NCBI GenBank assembly: GCA_038522635.1
Contig: JBCBJZ010000002.1
Span: forward strand, 6,811 to 70,810
Direction of reading: 5' to 3'
Source: JBCBJZ01 sp038522635
Lineage (GTDB): Bacteria; Pseudomonadota; Alphaproteobacteria; Rhizobiales; Hyphomicrobiaceae
Length of the DNA stretch: 64,000 nucleotides
The notes below the pieces were generated by a model. The model saw nothing but the letters and a program-made list of their open reading frames with translations, searched no databases and was not told the origin of the DNA. Positions 49,152-56,461 of the stretch are shown one piece after another; positions within the stretch are counted from its first letter, which is position 1, and each line of letters begins with the position of its first letter. Made by a program: the position numbers and the translations under genes.

Positions 49152-49725
49152 CCGCGCACAACCCGTTTCCATCGCCGGCGACGAACACGCGTCGTTGTGG
49201 CGGATGCCCTCGCGCCACCTGTGGGAGGTCCATGCTTGGTCGCAGAGCGTTGGTGCGCTCGCCACAGCGCTGCACGGTGCCACCGGTGCCGCGGCGCCAA
49301 CCGACATGTGCCGGGTAACGTCGGATGATGCGGGCGTTCTGGTCCTGCAACTGGGGCCGCAGCGCTGGTGGGTGCTTGCTTCCCCGGGCCGTGACGTGAG
49401 TGCAGCGCTGATGCAGCATGTGACGCCCGACATCGGCAGCGTGGTCGACTTGGCGCATGCGCGCAAAACGTTTCAGGTTCGAGGGCTCGGTGCGGCGGGC
49501 GTCGTCGCGCGGCTATCGCAGATCGAAACGCATCACGATGCGTTCGCCGTTGGCGCCTTTGCGCAGACCGGTATCCATCATGTGGGCGTGTTGATCATGG
49601 CGGTCAGCGACGAGGGCGGGCGTGCGTTCGACATCCTGGTGCCAACCACGTTCGCGTTCTCACTGCGCGCGACGATGCAGCAGGCGGTGAAGGACGAAAT
49701 CGCCGCGCCAGCACCACGCGTGTAG
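49120..49725 (+). CDS. soxG: Sarcosine oxidase gamma subunit
   Basis: Smallest complex-forming subunit related to a GcvT-like domain, 201 residues from ATG 49120, or 193 from ATG 49144, which has GGTGG upstream. [35 protein letters not shown] and the late [20 protein letters not shown] and [15 protein letters not shown] are family stretches. It overlaps the soxA end and lies right after the 24-bp repeat array, so the array hairpins may affect its translation. Confidence 0.92.
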   Translation: MTIPRWRLMASRAQPVSIAGDEHASLWRMPSRHLWEVHAWSQSVGALATALHGATGAAAPTDMCRVTSDDAGVLVLQLGPQRWWVLASPGRDVSAALMQHVTPDIGSVVDLAHARKTFQVRGLGAAGVVARLSQIETHHDAFAVGAFAQTGIHHVGVLIMAVSDEGGRAFDILVPTTFAFSLRATMQQAVKDEIAAPAPRV

Positions 49726-49795
49726 GTGACGTCCGCGCCATGTCTGAGCAACGCGGACAAGCGTCCGATCCGACGCGCCTTTACAAGAGCCCTCC

Positions 49796-50290
49796 ATGAA
49801 CCATGCCCAGAGCCCAAATCCTACCCACACCATTCGTTGGGCGGACGCTACGGAGGCCGACGCGCTGATCGCGATGTGGCACGAAAGCTGGCACGACGGC
49901 CACGCCGAACATGTGCCCCAGGCGATGCTGCGCGCGCGGGGGATCGATCATTTCCGCGAGCGCTACATCCAATTCGGCAACACGCTACGAACGGCAGGCC
50001 CGATCGGTCAGCCGTGTGCCGTGTCGGTGCTGGAAGGGGATGAGCTCAGCAACTTGTTTGTGGCACGCGAAGCGCGCGGCTCGGGCCTCGCGGCGGCGTT
50101 GCTGCGCGATGCGGAAACCCGGTTGGCGGCCGCAGGTCACGCGCGCGGATGGCTTGCGTGTGCCGTTGGCAATGTGCGGGCGGCGCGGTTTTACGCGCGA
50201 TGCGGGTGGGGGCGCGCGCAGACCATCGATTACGACTACGGCGGCGGGACGTTACCGACTTGGATCTACGAGAAGGGGCTTGCTGCTTAG
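49796..50290 (+). CDS. GNAT-family N-acetyltransferase
   Basis: 164 residues. Acetyl-CoA loop ARGSGLAAALLRDAETRLAA follows ELSNLFVAREARG, and the C-terminal LACAVGNVRAARFYARCGW is the usual GNAT motif B. The acceptor is unknown. It lies 70 bases after soxG and may be read through from it. Confidence 0.88.
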   Translation: MNHAQSPNPTHTIRWADATEADALIAMWHESWHDGHAEHVPQAMLRARGIDHFRERYIQFGNTLRTAGPIGQPCAVSVLEGDELSNLFVAREARGSGLAAALLRDAETRLAAAGHARGWLACAVGNVRAARFYARCGWGRAQTIDYDYGGGTLPTWIYEKGLAA

Positions 50291-50641
50291 GGTCGGTTCG
50301 CAGTCTGCGGAAGAGCACAGCCGGCGCGATGGGCGCTACGCATGATCGGCGGGGCGACCGGTTACCCGTGGACCGCTAGCGACCGCCTGTCTTTTGCGCA
50401 GAATGCTCAGGCAGAGTGGGCTTTAGGCGGCATCTCTAGCGCAAAAGCCTAGCCAAACGCCGTCATCGTTCCTATATATTCACCAAGGAAGGTCGCCTCA
50501 CGATAGGCGCGACTCCAGGCCGGCTTAAGACCGGTATTTTTCAGACCCCCCATATGCTCAAAGCGAGCATATTACGATCAGGGCCTTTCGCCAAGCGCTT
50601 TTCGAAGCGCGCAGGCTGGCCCAACAGGAAGGAGGACCCCC
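50291..50641. other. 351-base leader/intergenic region upstream of nadA
   Basis: Contains a run CCTATATATTCACC near 50471 (AT-rich, possible -10 region), a hairpin GTCGCCT...AGGCGCGAC at 50492-50512, a CCGG-CTTAAGA-CCGG element near 50520, and the perfect inverted repeat at 50552-50572 (listed separately). GGAGG lies just before the nadA ATG. No coding sequence is supported. Confidence 0.5.
50552..50572. promoter_or_regulatory. Perfect inverted repeat upstream of nadABC
   Basis: ATATGCTC-AAAGC-GAGCATAT: 8-bp perfect arms, 5-base centre, 70 bases upstream of the nadA start. It is the best operator candidate for NAD-dependent repression (for example a NadQ-type regulator known in alphaproteobacteria), but the match to that motif is not verified. 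Confidence 0.55.
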
Positions 50642-51742
50642 ATGTCCACTCCCACCCCGAACGCCGCCGCAGCGCACGCCCAGAGCGGTGAGAACGCCAA
50701 GCATCAAACGAAGCCGCAGGCGCGCAAGCACGCGCCGGTTGCGATGCCCGACCTGACCTTCACCGACGAGGTCAAGGCGGAAATGGCGCCGCTCTACGAC
50801 AAGGTCAAGGACGTTGTGACGCCGCTTGAATGGCCGGTCTACGCGCCGCTGATCAAGGCGATCAACGACCTCAAAAAAGAGCGCAACGCGGTCATCCTCG
50901 CGCACAACTATATGACGCCTGAGATCTTCCATGGCGTCGGCGATTTCCGCGGCGACAGCCTCGCGCTTGCCAAGGAAGCTGCACGCGTTGATGCCGATGT
51001 CATCGTGCAGGCTGGCGTGCACTTCATGGCCGAGACGTCGAAGCTGCTGAGCCCGGACAAGACCGTGCTGATCCCGGACATGGAAGCGGGCTGCTCGCTG
51101 GCCTCTTCGATCACCGGGGCCGACGTGCGCATGCTGCGCGAAGCCTACCCAGGCGTGCCGATCGTCACCTACGTGAACACGTCCGCTGAAGTGAAGGCCG
51201 AGTGCGACATCTGCTGCACCTCTGGCAATGCGGTGCAGGTGGTTGAGAGCCTGGGTGCCCCGCGTGTGCTGCTGATCCCGGATGAGTATCTGGCGAAGTA
51301 CGTCGCGACGCAGACCGACGTTGAGATCATCGCCTGGCATGGTCGTTGTGAGGTGCACGAGCAATTCACCGGCGAAGAGTTGCATGCGATGCGTGAGGCT
51401 GAACCCGGCGTGAAGATCATCGCCCACCCTGAGTGTCCGCCGGACGTCATCGAGGCGGCTGACTTCACCGGGTCAACGGCGGGCATGATCGACTACGTGA
51501 AAGACAAGCGCCCGCCTAAGGTTGTGCTCGTCACCGAGTGCTCGATGGCCTCGAACGTCGCGGCTGAAACGCCAGGTGTACAGTTCGTGCGCCCGTGCAA
51601 CCTGTGCCCGCACATGAAGCGGATCACGCTGGCCAACATCCTCGATGCGCTGGTTCACATGCGCCACGAGGTTGAGGTTGATGCCGACGTGGCAGAACGC
51701 GCCCGTCGTGCCGTTGAGCGCATGGTCAACCTGAAGCACTAG
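50642..51742 (+). CDS. nadA: Quinolinate synthase
   Basis: Iron-sulfur enzyme (366 residues) condensing iminoaspartate with dihydroxyacetone phosphate to quinolinate. [20 protein letters not shown] at the start of the core; the three cluster cysteines lie in [22 protein letters not shown] and [25 protein letters not shown] is also typical. GGAGG precedes the ATG by about seven bases. First gene of nadABC. Confidence 0.97.
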   Translation: MSTPTPNAAAAHAQSGENAKHQTKPQARKHAPVAMPDLTFTDEVKAEMAPLYDKVKDVVTPLEWPVYAPLIKAINDLKKERNAVILAHNYMTPEIFHGVGDFRGDSLALAKEAARVDADVIVQAGVHFMAETSKLLSPDKTVLIPDMEAGCSLASSITGADVRMLREAYPGVPIVTYVNTSAEVKAECDICCTSGNAVQVVESLGAPRVLLIPDEYLAKYVATQTDVEIIAWHGRCEVHEQFTGEELHAMREAEPGVKIIAHPECPPDVIEAADFTGSTAGMIDYVKDKRPPKVVLVTECSMASNVAAETPGVQFVRPCNLCPHMKRITLANILDALVHMRHEVEVDADVAERARRAVERMVNLKH

Positions 51743-51812
51743 AGCAGTGGGCGCAAAGCACGGCTCAAAGCCTCGAACGTTCACGCTACGCCTTTGCGCC
51801 CAAAGTTGCTCT
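51741..51812 (+). other. Long imperfect hairpin between nadA and nadB
   Basis: AGAGCAGTGGGCGCAAAG (51741-51758) pairs with CTTTGCGCCCA (51792-51802) and TGCTCT (51807-51812), with a small inner GGCT-CAA-AGCC hairpin. No T-run follows. It begins at the nadA stop codon and might be an mRNA processing/attenuation element or a small palindromic repeat. The 233-base gap 51743-51975 holds nothing else recognisable. Confidence 0.6.
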
Positions 51813-51975
51813 GCACTTTCGATTGAGATCAAGGCTTGGATGCCGGTCCGCTTCCTCGTGGATTGCGGGCCGCATCCCGGTGTTGGGCGTCCCACCCCAA
51901 GTGTGCGGCCGCTTCTTGCGTTCGTCGTGGCGTTGCCCGCTGGGCTGCAAGGCGGGCGTCGCGTGAAAGGCATCC

Positions 51976-53607
51976 ATGAACGAACCTTCGAGGGGATCAA
52001 CGCCAGCGTCCGCCGCCTGGCCCGCGCTTGAGGCGTCGGGCTGCGCCGGCATTGTCGTCATCGGCGCAGGCCTGGCCGGGCTTTTCACCGCGCTGAAGTT
52101 GGCGCCGATACCGGTCACCGTGCTGTCACCGGTGCCGCTCGGCGAGGGCGCGTCGAGCGCTTGGGCGCAGGGTGGATTGGCGGCCGCGGTCGGCGCTGAC
52201 GACAGCGTTGAAGCGCATGTTGCCGACACCATCGCCGCCGGTGCAGGCCTCGTTGATGAAACCGTCGCGCGCGCCATTGCAGGAGCCGCCAGCGCCCGGG
52301 TTGACGACCTCGTTTCCTACGGTGTGCCGTTTGATCGGGCCGATGATGGTGGCTTCAAGCTCTCGCGCGAGGCGGCTCACAGCGCGCGGCGTATCGTGCG
52401 CGTCAAGGGCGATCGCGCCGGCCAAGCCATCATGGAAGCGCTGATCGCGCGGGTGCGCGAGACACCGTCCATCACGGTGCTGGAAGGCTACGAGGCGTTC
52501 CAATTCATGCGCCCGTTCGCTGGCGACGCGATGGTTCTGCTCGCGCGTCACAGCGAGGATGCCACGCGTATCGTGACGTTTGAAGCAGCCGCGATGGTTC
52601 TGGCGACCGGCGGCATCGGCCGGCTCTACGCGGTCACCACCAACCCGGTGAACAGCCGTGGACAGGGTGTCGCGATGGCGGCCATGCGCGGCGCCGCCAT
52701 CGCGGATGCCGAATTCGTGCAGTTCCACCCGACCGCCATCGATGTCGATGCCGATCCAGCCCCCCTCGCCAGCGAAGCGCTGCGCGGCGAAGGGGCCACG
52801 TTGGTCAATGCCGATGGGCGCCGCTTCATGGACGCCTACCATCCCGCTGGCGAACTGGGCCCGCGCGACATCGTGGCCCGCGCCGTGTTCGCCGAGCGTG
52901 AGGCTGGTCGCGGGGCGCTTCTCGATTGCCGGGAGGCGATCGGCGCGCGGTTTCCCACGCAATTTCCGACGATCCACCAACACTGCCGCAAGGCCGGCAT
53001 CGACCCGGTCGAGGCGCCCATCCCCGTGGTACCGGCCGAGCACTTTCACATGGGCGGCATCGCAACCGACCTGAACGCGCGCTCATCTGTTCCGCGCCTT
53101 TGGGCGGTGGGCGAAGTTGCGGCCACAGGACTGCACGGCGCAAACCGGCTTGCGTCGAACTCCCTGCTGGAGGCCGTCGTGATGGCCGCCCGTGCTGCCG
53201 CTGATATTCGCGCGACGCTCGGGCCAACGCCCGGCGTGCCGCGTTACGCGCTCGATGACATGCCGCAACTGGATGAGGTCGTCGCCAGCGACAAGGCCAA
53301 CCGCGTCCACGAGACCGTTCACCAAGTGCGCCAGACGCTGGCCGCCCACGCCGGCGTGTTGCGCGACGGCGCCGGCTTGCGCGATGCGCTGCGCACGCTG
53401 CACCGGCTGGAGCAGCAACGTTTGCGCCATCCGAGGACCGCCTCGATGGTGACGTGCGCGCGCTTCATCGTGGCCGCGGCCTTGGCCCGCGAAGAGAGCA
53501 GGGGCAGTCATCACCGCACCGATGCGCCTGAACCAAGCCCGGCTTTCGCGCGCCGTACCGCCTTCACGCTGGCCGACATCGATGCGATCACGCGCGCAGC
53601 CTTATGA
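51976..53607 (+). CDS. nadB: L-aspartate oxidase
   Basis: FAD enzyme of 543 residues oxidising aspartate to iminoaspartate for quinolinate synthase. IVVIGAGLAGLFTALKLAPI is the FAD-binding start; ASSAWAQGGLAAAVGADDS, HSARRIVRVKGDRAGQAI, EFVQFHPTAID, and HMGGIATDLNARS with GANRLASNSLLEAVVMAAR are all family motifs. Second gene of nadABC. Confidence 0.97.
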   Translation: MNEPSRGSTPASAAWPALEASGCAGIVVIGAGLAGLFTALKLAPIPVTVLSPVPLGEGASSAWAQGGLAAAVGADDSVEAHVADTIAAGAGLVDETVARAIAGAASARVDDLVSYGVPFDRADDGGFKLSREAAHSARRIVRVKGDRAGQAIMEALIARVRETPSITVLEGYEAFQFMRPFAGDAMVLLARHSEDATRIVTFEAAAMVLATGGIGRLYAVTTNPVNSRGQGVAMAAMRGAAIADAEFVQFHPTAIDVDADPAPLASEALRGEGATLVNADGRRFMDAYHPAGELGPRDIVARAVFAEREAGRGALLDCREAIGARFPTQFPTIHQHCRKAGIDPVEAPIPVVPAEHFHMGGIATDLNARSSVPRLWAVGEVAATGLHGANRLASNSLLEAVVMAARAAADIRATLGPTPGVPRYALDDMPQLDEVVASDKANRVHETVHQVRQTLAAHAGVLRDGAGLRDALRTLHRLEQQRLRHPRTASMVTCARFIVAAALAREESRGSHHRTDAPEPSPAFARRTAFTLADIDAITRAAL

Positions 53608-53635
53608 GCGCCCAACCCCAACAGGAGCCCGCGTG

Positions 53636-54592
53636 ATGACACGTTCGCCCGCACCCGCCCGAGGCCCGCGCGCCGATGACGCTGAAGCTGCCGCCGCCAA
53701 AGCCACGTCCGCCAGCGGTTTGCCGCCCCCGTTGATCGCACGCGTCATCCACGATGCGTTCAGCGAAGATCTGGGCCTCGCAGGTGATATCACCACAGAT
53801 GCAACGATCCCGGCGCGCGCAACCGCTACCGCTGCCATCAACGCGCGCGAAGCAGGCGTGATCTGCGGCTTGCCGCTGGCGGAAGCCGCCTTCCGCACGC
53901 TCGATCCCTTCATGGATATCGACGTCCATCATGATGACGGCAGCACGGTGCAGGCGGGCGCGACCATCGTGACGCTGAAGGGACGCGCGCGTGCGGTGCT
54001 GACGGCAGAGCGCATCGCGCTGAACTTCCTGGGGCGCTTGAGCGGCATCGCGAGCCTCACGCGCGCGCACGTCAATGCCGTCGCCGGCACGCGGGCTGCA
54101 ATCGTTGACACCCGAAAGACGACGCCGGGGCTGCGCGCGTTCGAGAAGTATGCGGTACGCACCGGCGGCGGCATGAACCACCGCGTGGGCTTGTTTGATG
54201 CCGTCCTGATCAAGGACAACCACATTGCGGTCGCAGGCGGCATCCGTGCGGCCATCGAAGCGGCACGTCAGCGCGCGGGCCATATGGTCAAAATCGAGGT
54301 TGAGGTCGACACGCTCGAACAGTTGCGCGAGGCGATGGAGCACCGTGTGGATGCGGTTCTGCTCGACAACATGAGCCTGGATGAGTTGCGCGAAGCGGTT
54401 GCAATCGTCGATGGGCGTGCGCTGACCGAGGCGTCCGGCGGTGTCACGCTGGAGCGGGTTGGCGCGATCGCGCAGACCGGCGTCGATCTGATTTCATCGG
54501 GCGCGCTGACGCATTCAGCGCCGAATTTCGACCTTGGCCTGGATATTTCGATCGGCGAAGAACGAGGCCCGATCGGCTTCATGGCGCGCTAG
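53636..54592 (+). CDS. nadC: Nicotinate-nucleotide diphosphorylase (quinolinate phosphoribosyltransferase)
   Basis: Converts quinolinate and PRPP to nicotinate mononucleotide, the last step of de novo ring synthesis. 318 residues with a 30-residue Ala-rich lead. Seen: FSEDLGLAGDITTDATIPA, DTRKTTPGLRAFEKYAVRTG and GGMNHRVGLFDAVLIKDNH. AGGAG lies eight bases before ATG 53636; a longer frame start at 53522 would overlap nadB by 86 bases and is not preferred. Its TAG stop is part of a dispersed CTAG-starting repeat. Confidence 0.97.
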   Translation: MTRSPAPARGPRADDAEAAAAKATSASGLPPPLIARVIHDAFSEDLGLAGDITTDATIPARATATAAINAREAGVICGLPLAEAAFRTLDPFMDIDVHHDDGSTVQAGATIVTLKGRARAVLTAERIALNFLGRLSGIASLTRAHVNAVAGTRAAIVDTRKTTPGLRAFEKYAVRTGGGMNHRVGLFDAVLIKDNHIAVAGGIRAAIEAARQRAGHMVKIEVEVDTLEQLREAMEHRVDAVLLDNMSLDELREAVAIVDGRALTEASGGVTLERVGAIAQTGVDLISSGALTHSAPNFDLGLDISIGEERGPIGFMAR

Positions 54593-54640
54593 ATCATCTT
54601 AGCGATCGTTCGGGATCACCATAGGTGACCCCGAAATCGC
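54589..54640 (+). repeat. Dispersed repeat family B, copy 2, with hairpin after nadC
   Basis: CTAGATCATC, then a stem-loop GCGAT...TTCGGGATCACC-ATA-GGTGACCCCGAA...ATCGC (54602-54640). The first bases include the nadC stop. Besides being a family B copy, the hairpin is well placed to act as the nadABC 3' end. Confidence 0.65.
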
Positions 54641-54850
54641 GTTCATCGCTCGTCCTGGCGGTGCGCGTTTACCTCGTTCAACGGTTGTGGCCTGGCGAAA
54701 GCGGCCGTCCTGCGGCGGATTGACCGTTTCGTCGGCGGGGACAGGGGCACCGCGAGCTTGAATTCGCCGCAGTTCAACCGCATGTGAAGAGCGCGGGGGG
54801 AGTGACGCACTCCAGGCCCTGCGCGTTTGAACAGCCCTGCGAGGCCCGTC

Positions 54851-55063
54851 ATGGAACTCATCGTCATCTGGGGTGCGATCGCGATTGTGAGCTGTGTCGC
54901 GGCGGGCGTGTTGGCGTCCTACAAGAGGCGTGACTTCTCAGCCTGGGTCGCGTGGGGCTTCATTTTCCCACCGTCCGTGATCGTGCTGGCCATCCTGTCC
55001 AAGCACGAAGGCCCGATCGTGCGCCGCCCCTCTCTCGACGAAGACGACTACGCCCGCGACTAG
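54851..55063 (+). CDS. Small two-helix membrane protein of unknown function
   Basis: 70 residues from MELIVIWGAIAIVSCVAAGV: first helix about 2-22, then KRRDFS and a second helix AWGFIFPPSVIVLAILS, ending in an acidic tail SLDEDDYARD. The pattern of two helices split by a short basic turn is common in uncharacterised small proteins. An in-frame ATG at 54827 is possible. No family recognised. Confidence 0.55.
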   Translation: MELIVIWGAIAIVSCVAAGVLASYKRRDFSAWVAWGFIFPPSVIVLAILSKHEGPIVRRPSLDEDDYARD

Positions 55064-55065
55064 AT

Positions 55066-55164
55066 TCGGTTCGCTTCAACTTGAAGCGGAACCGACATCT
55101 AAGCTTTTGTTTTGCCGTTCATCTTTCGCCTCAGGCGATTCCACCTGAAGCGGATGAACTCTAG
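55066..55164 (+). repeat. Two-hairpin palindromic element family A, copy 2
   Basis: CGGTTCGCTTCAACTTGAAG then CGGAACCG form hairpin 1; linker ACATCTAAGCTTTTGTTTTG; second palindrome CGCCTCAGGCG...CACCTGAAGCGG; ends GAACTCTAG. The final CTAG is the start of family B copy 3. Confidence 0.8.
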
Positions 55165-55186
55165 ATCATCGGGTGATCGATCGATG
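55161..55186 (+). repeat. Dispersed repeat family B, copy 3 (short)
   Basis: CTAGATCATCGGGTGATCGA then TCGATG, sharing its first 20 bases (one change) with the copy at 19685 and fused directly to the end of a family A element. The GGGATCACC end is missing. Confidence 0.6.
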
Positions 55187-55276
55187 CGAACGGCCAGCGG
55201 TCAGCGGCCGGCAGACTATCCCGTCACCACCGTGCTAGCGTGATGCCATCAGGATGAGCGCTTGGTGGAGGTCGTG

Positions 55277-56302
55277 ATGGACGATGGCGTGCGGATGAGC
55301 CTTGAAGAGGTTGGGCGCGAGGCGCGCGCGATCCTCAACGCTTACGGCTTTTCAGATGACCACGCGGACGCGATCGCCGACACCATGGTCGCCGCGGAAC
55401 GCGATGGCTGCCATCACCACGGCCTCTTTCGACTGCCGTTCTACGTCAAGGCCGTCACGGTAGGGCGCGCAGCGACGACGGCTGAACCAACGTTGAGCGA
55501 ACTTGCGCCAGGCGTCATCGCCATGGATGCGCATCTGGCTTTCGCGCCGCTTGCCCTGCAGCGCGCGCATGCGCCGTTGGTGGCACGTGCGCGCAGCCAG
55601 GGGCTTGCCGCGCTGGCTCTCAAAAACGCGCACAACGTTGCAGCACTCTGGCCGGAAGTGGAGCGGCTCGCCGAAGCGGGGTTGGTCGCCTTCGCGTTCA
55701 CATCAGCGATGCCCTACGTCGCACCCCACGGCGGCGTGAAGCCGCTCTTCGGCACCAATCCGATGGCGTTTGCCTGGCCGCGGCGTGACGCACCCCCACT
55801 GGTGTTCGATATGGCCACGAGCGCGTGTGCGCGTGGCGAAATCCAGATCAGGCTGCGCGATGGGCGAACGCTTGAAGAGGGCTGGGCGATCGACGCACAA
55901 GGGCAACCCACGACGGATCCGCAGACGGCCTTGGAGGGCGCGCAACTGCCGTTCGGAGGCGCCAAGGGCGCGTTGCTGTCGATGATGGTGGAGTTGCTCG
56001 CCGGTCCGTTGATCGGCGATGTGTTGAGCGTCGAAGCCGGTGAAGCCGATACCGCGCGTTCCGGCGCGCCATGCGGCGGCGAATTGATCCTGGCCATCGA
56101 CCCAACCCGCATGATGTGGGAAGGCGATCTCGACCGTCAGGCGGCGCATGCGGAGCGGCTGTTCGCGCTGATGCTTCAGCAGGAGGGCGTGCGCTTACCG
56201 TCTGATCGGCGCTATCAGGCGCGTACGCGCGCGCTGCAAGAAGGCGTGGTGATCGCGCCGGCCCTGCATGAGACGCTGCAGGCGCTTAAGGCTGCCGCGT
56301 GA
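55277..56302 (+). CDS. Malate/L-lactate dehydrogenase family (Ldh2/YlbC) oxidoreductase
   Basis: NAD(P)-dependent dehydrogenase of about 341 residues, MDDGVRMSLEEVGREARAIL start with GGAGG five bases upstream. ERDGCHHHGLFRLPFYVKAV carries the conserved active-site His, KNAHNVAALWPEVERLAEAG and KPLFGTNPMAFAWPRRDAPP are family blocks, and FGGAKGALLSMMVELLAGPL is the late segment. Substrate may be a 2-ketoacid, ureidoglycolate or delta-1-piperideine-2-carboxylate. It stands alone between family A copies. Confidence 0.85.
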   Translation: MDDGVRMSLEEVGREARAILNAYGFSDDHADAIADTMVAAERDGCHHHGLFRLPFYVKAVTVGRAATTAEPTLSELAPGVIAMDAHLAFAPLALQRAHAPLVARARSQGLAALALKNAHNVAALWPEVERLAEAGLVAFAFTSAMPYVAPHGGVKPLFGTNPMAFAWPRRDAPPLVFDMATSACARGEIQIRLRDGRTLEEGWAIDAQGQPTTDPQTALEGAQLPFGGAKGALLSMMVELLAGPLIGDVLSVEAGEADTARSGAPCGGELILAIDPTRMMWEGDLDRQAAHAERLFALMLQQEGVRLPSDRRYQARTRALQEGVVIAPALHETLQALKAAA

Positions 56303-56307
56303 GCCAG

Positions 56308-56408
56308 AGTCGGTTCGCTTCAGCTCGAAGCAGAACCGACATCTAGGCTATTGTTTTGTCGTTCATCTTCCGCCTCAGGTGATTCCACCTGAGGCGGATG
56401 ATCTTTAA
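56308..56408 (+). repeat. Two-hairpin palindromic element family A, copy 3
   Basis: Best-preserved copy: GTCGGTTCGCTTC (56309-56321) pairs with GAAGCAGAACCGAC (56327-56340), linker ATCTAGGCTATTGTTTTGTC, then CCGCCTCAGGTG (56370-56381) pairs perfectly with CACCTGAGGCGG (56386-56397). Lies at the convergent ends of the Ldh2 and pyruvate phosphate dikinase genes, where it could also serve as terminator. Confidence 0.85.
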
Positions 56409-56461
56409 ACTAAAACCCGGCCGGCCGTGCTCGCCCTTTCTCGCACGGGTCCCTCGTGAAA

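Noticed and set aside
48381..49466. Long reverse-strand open frames across the soxA repeat giving ATLPGLSS or HPRPFRVS repeats
   Set aside because: They are shadows produced because the 24-base unit has no stop in several frames; soxA and soxG on the plus strand are clearly the coding genes.
53522..53635. Upstream extension of nadC
   Set aside because: Overlaps the nadB end; ATG 53636 has a good AGGAG and starts close to the family length.
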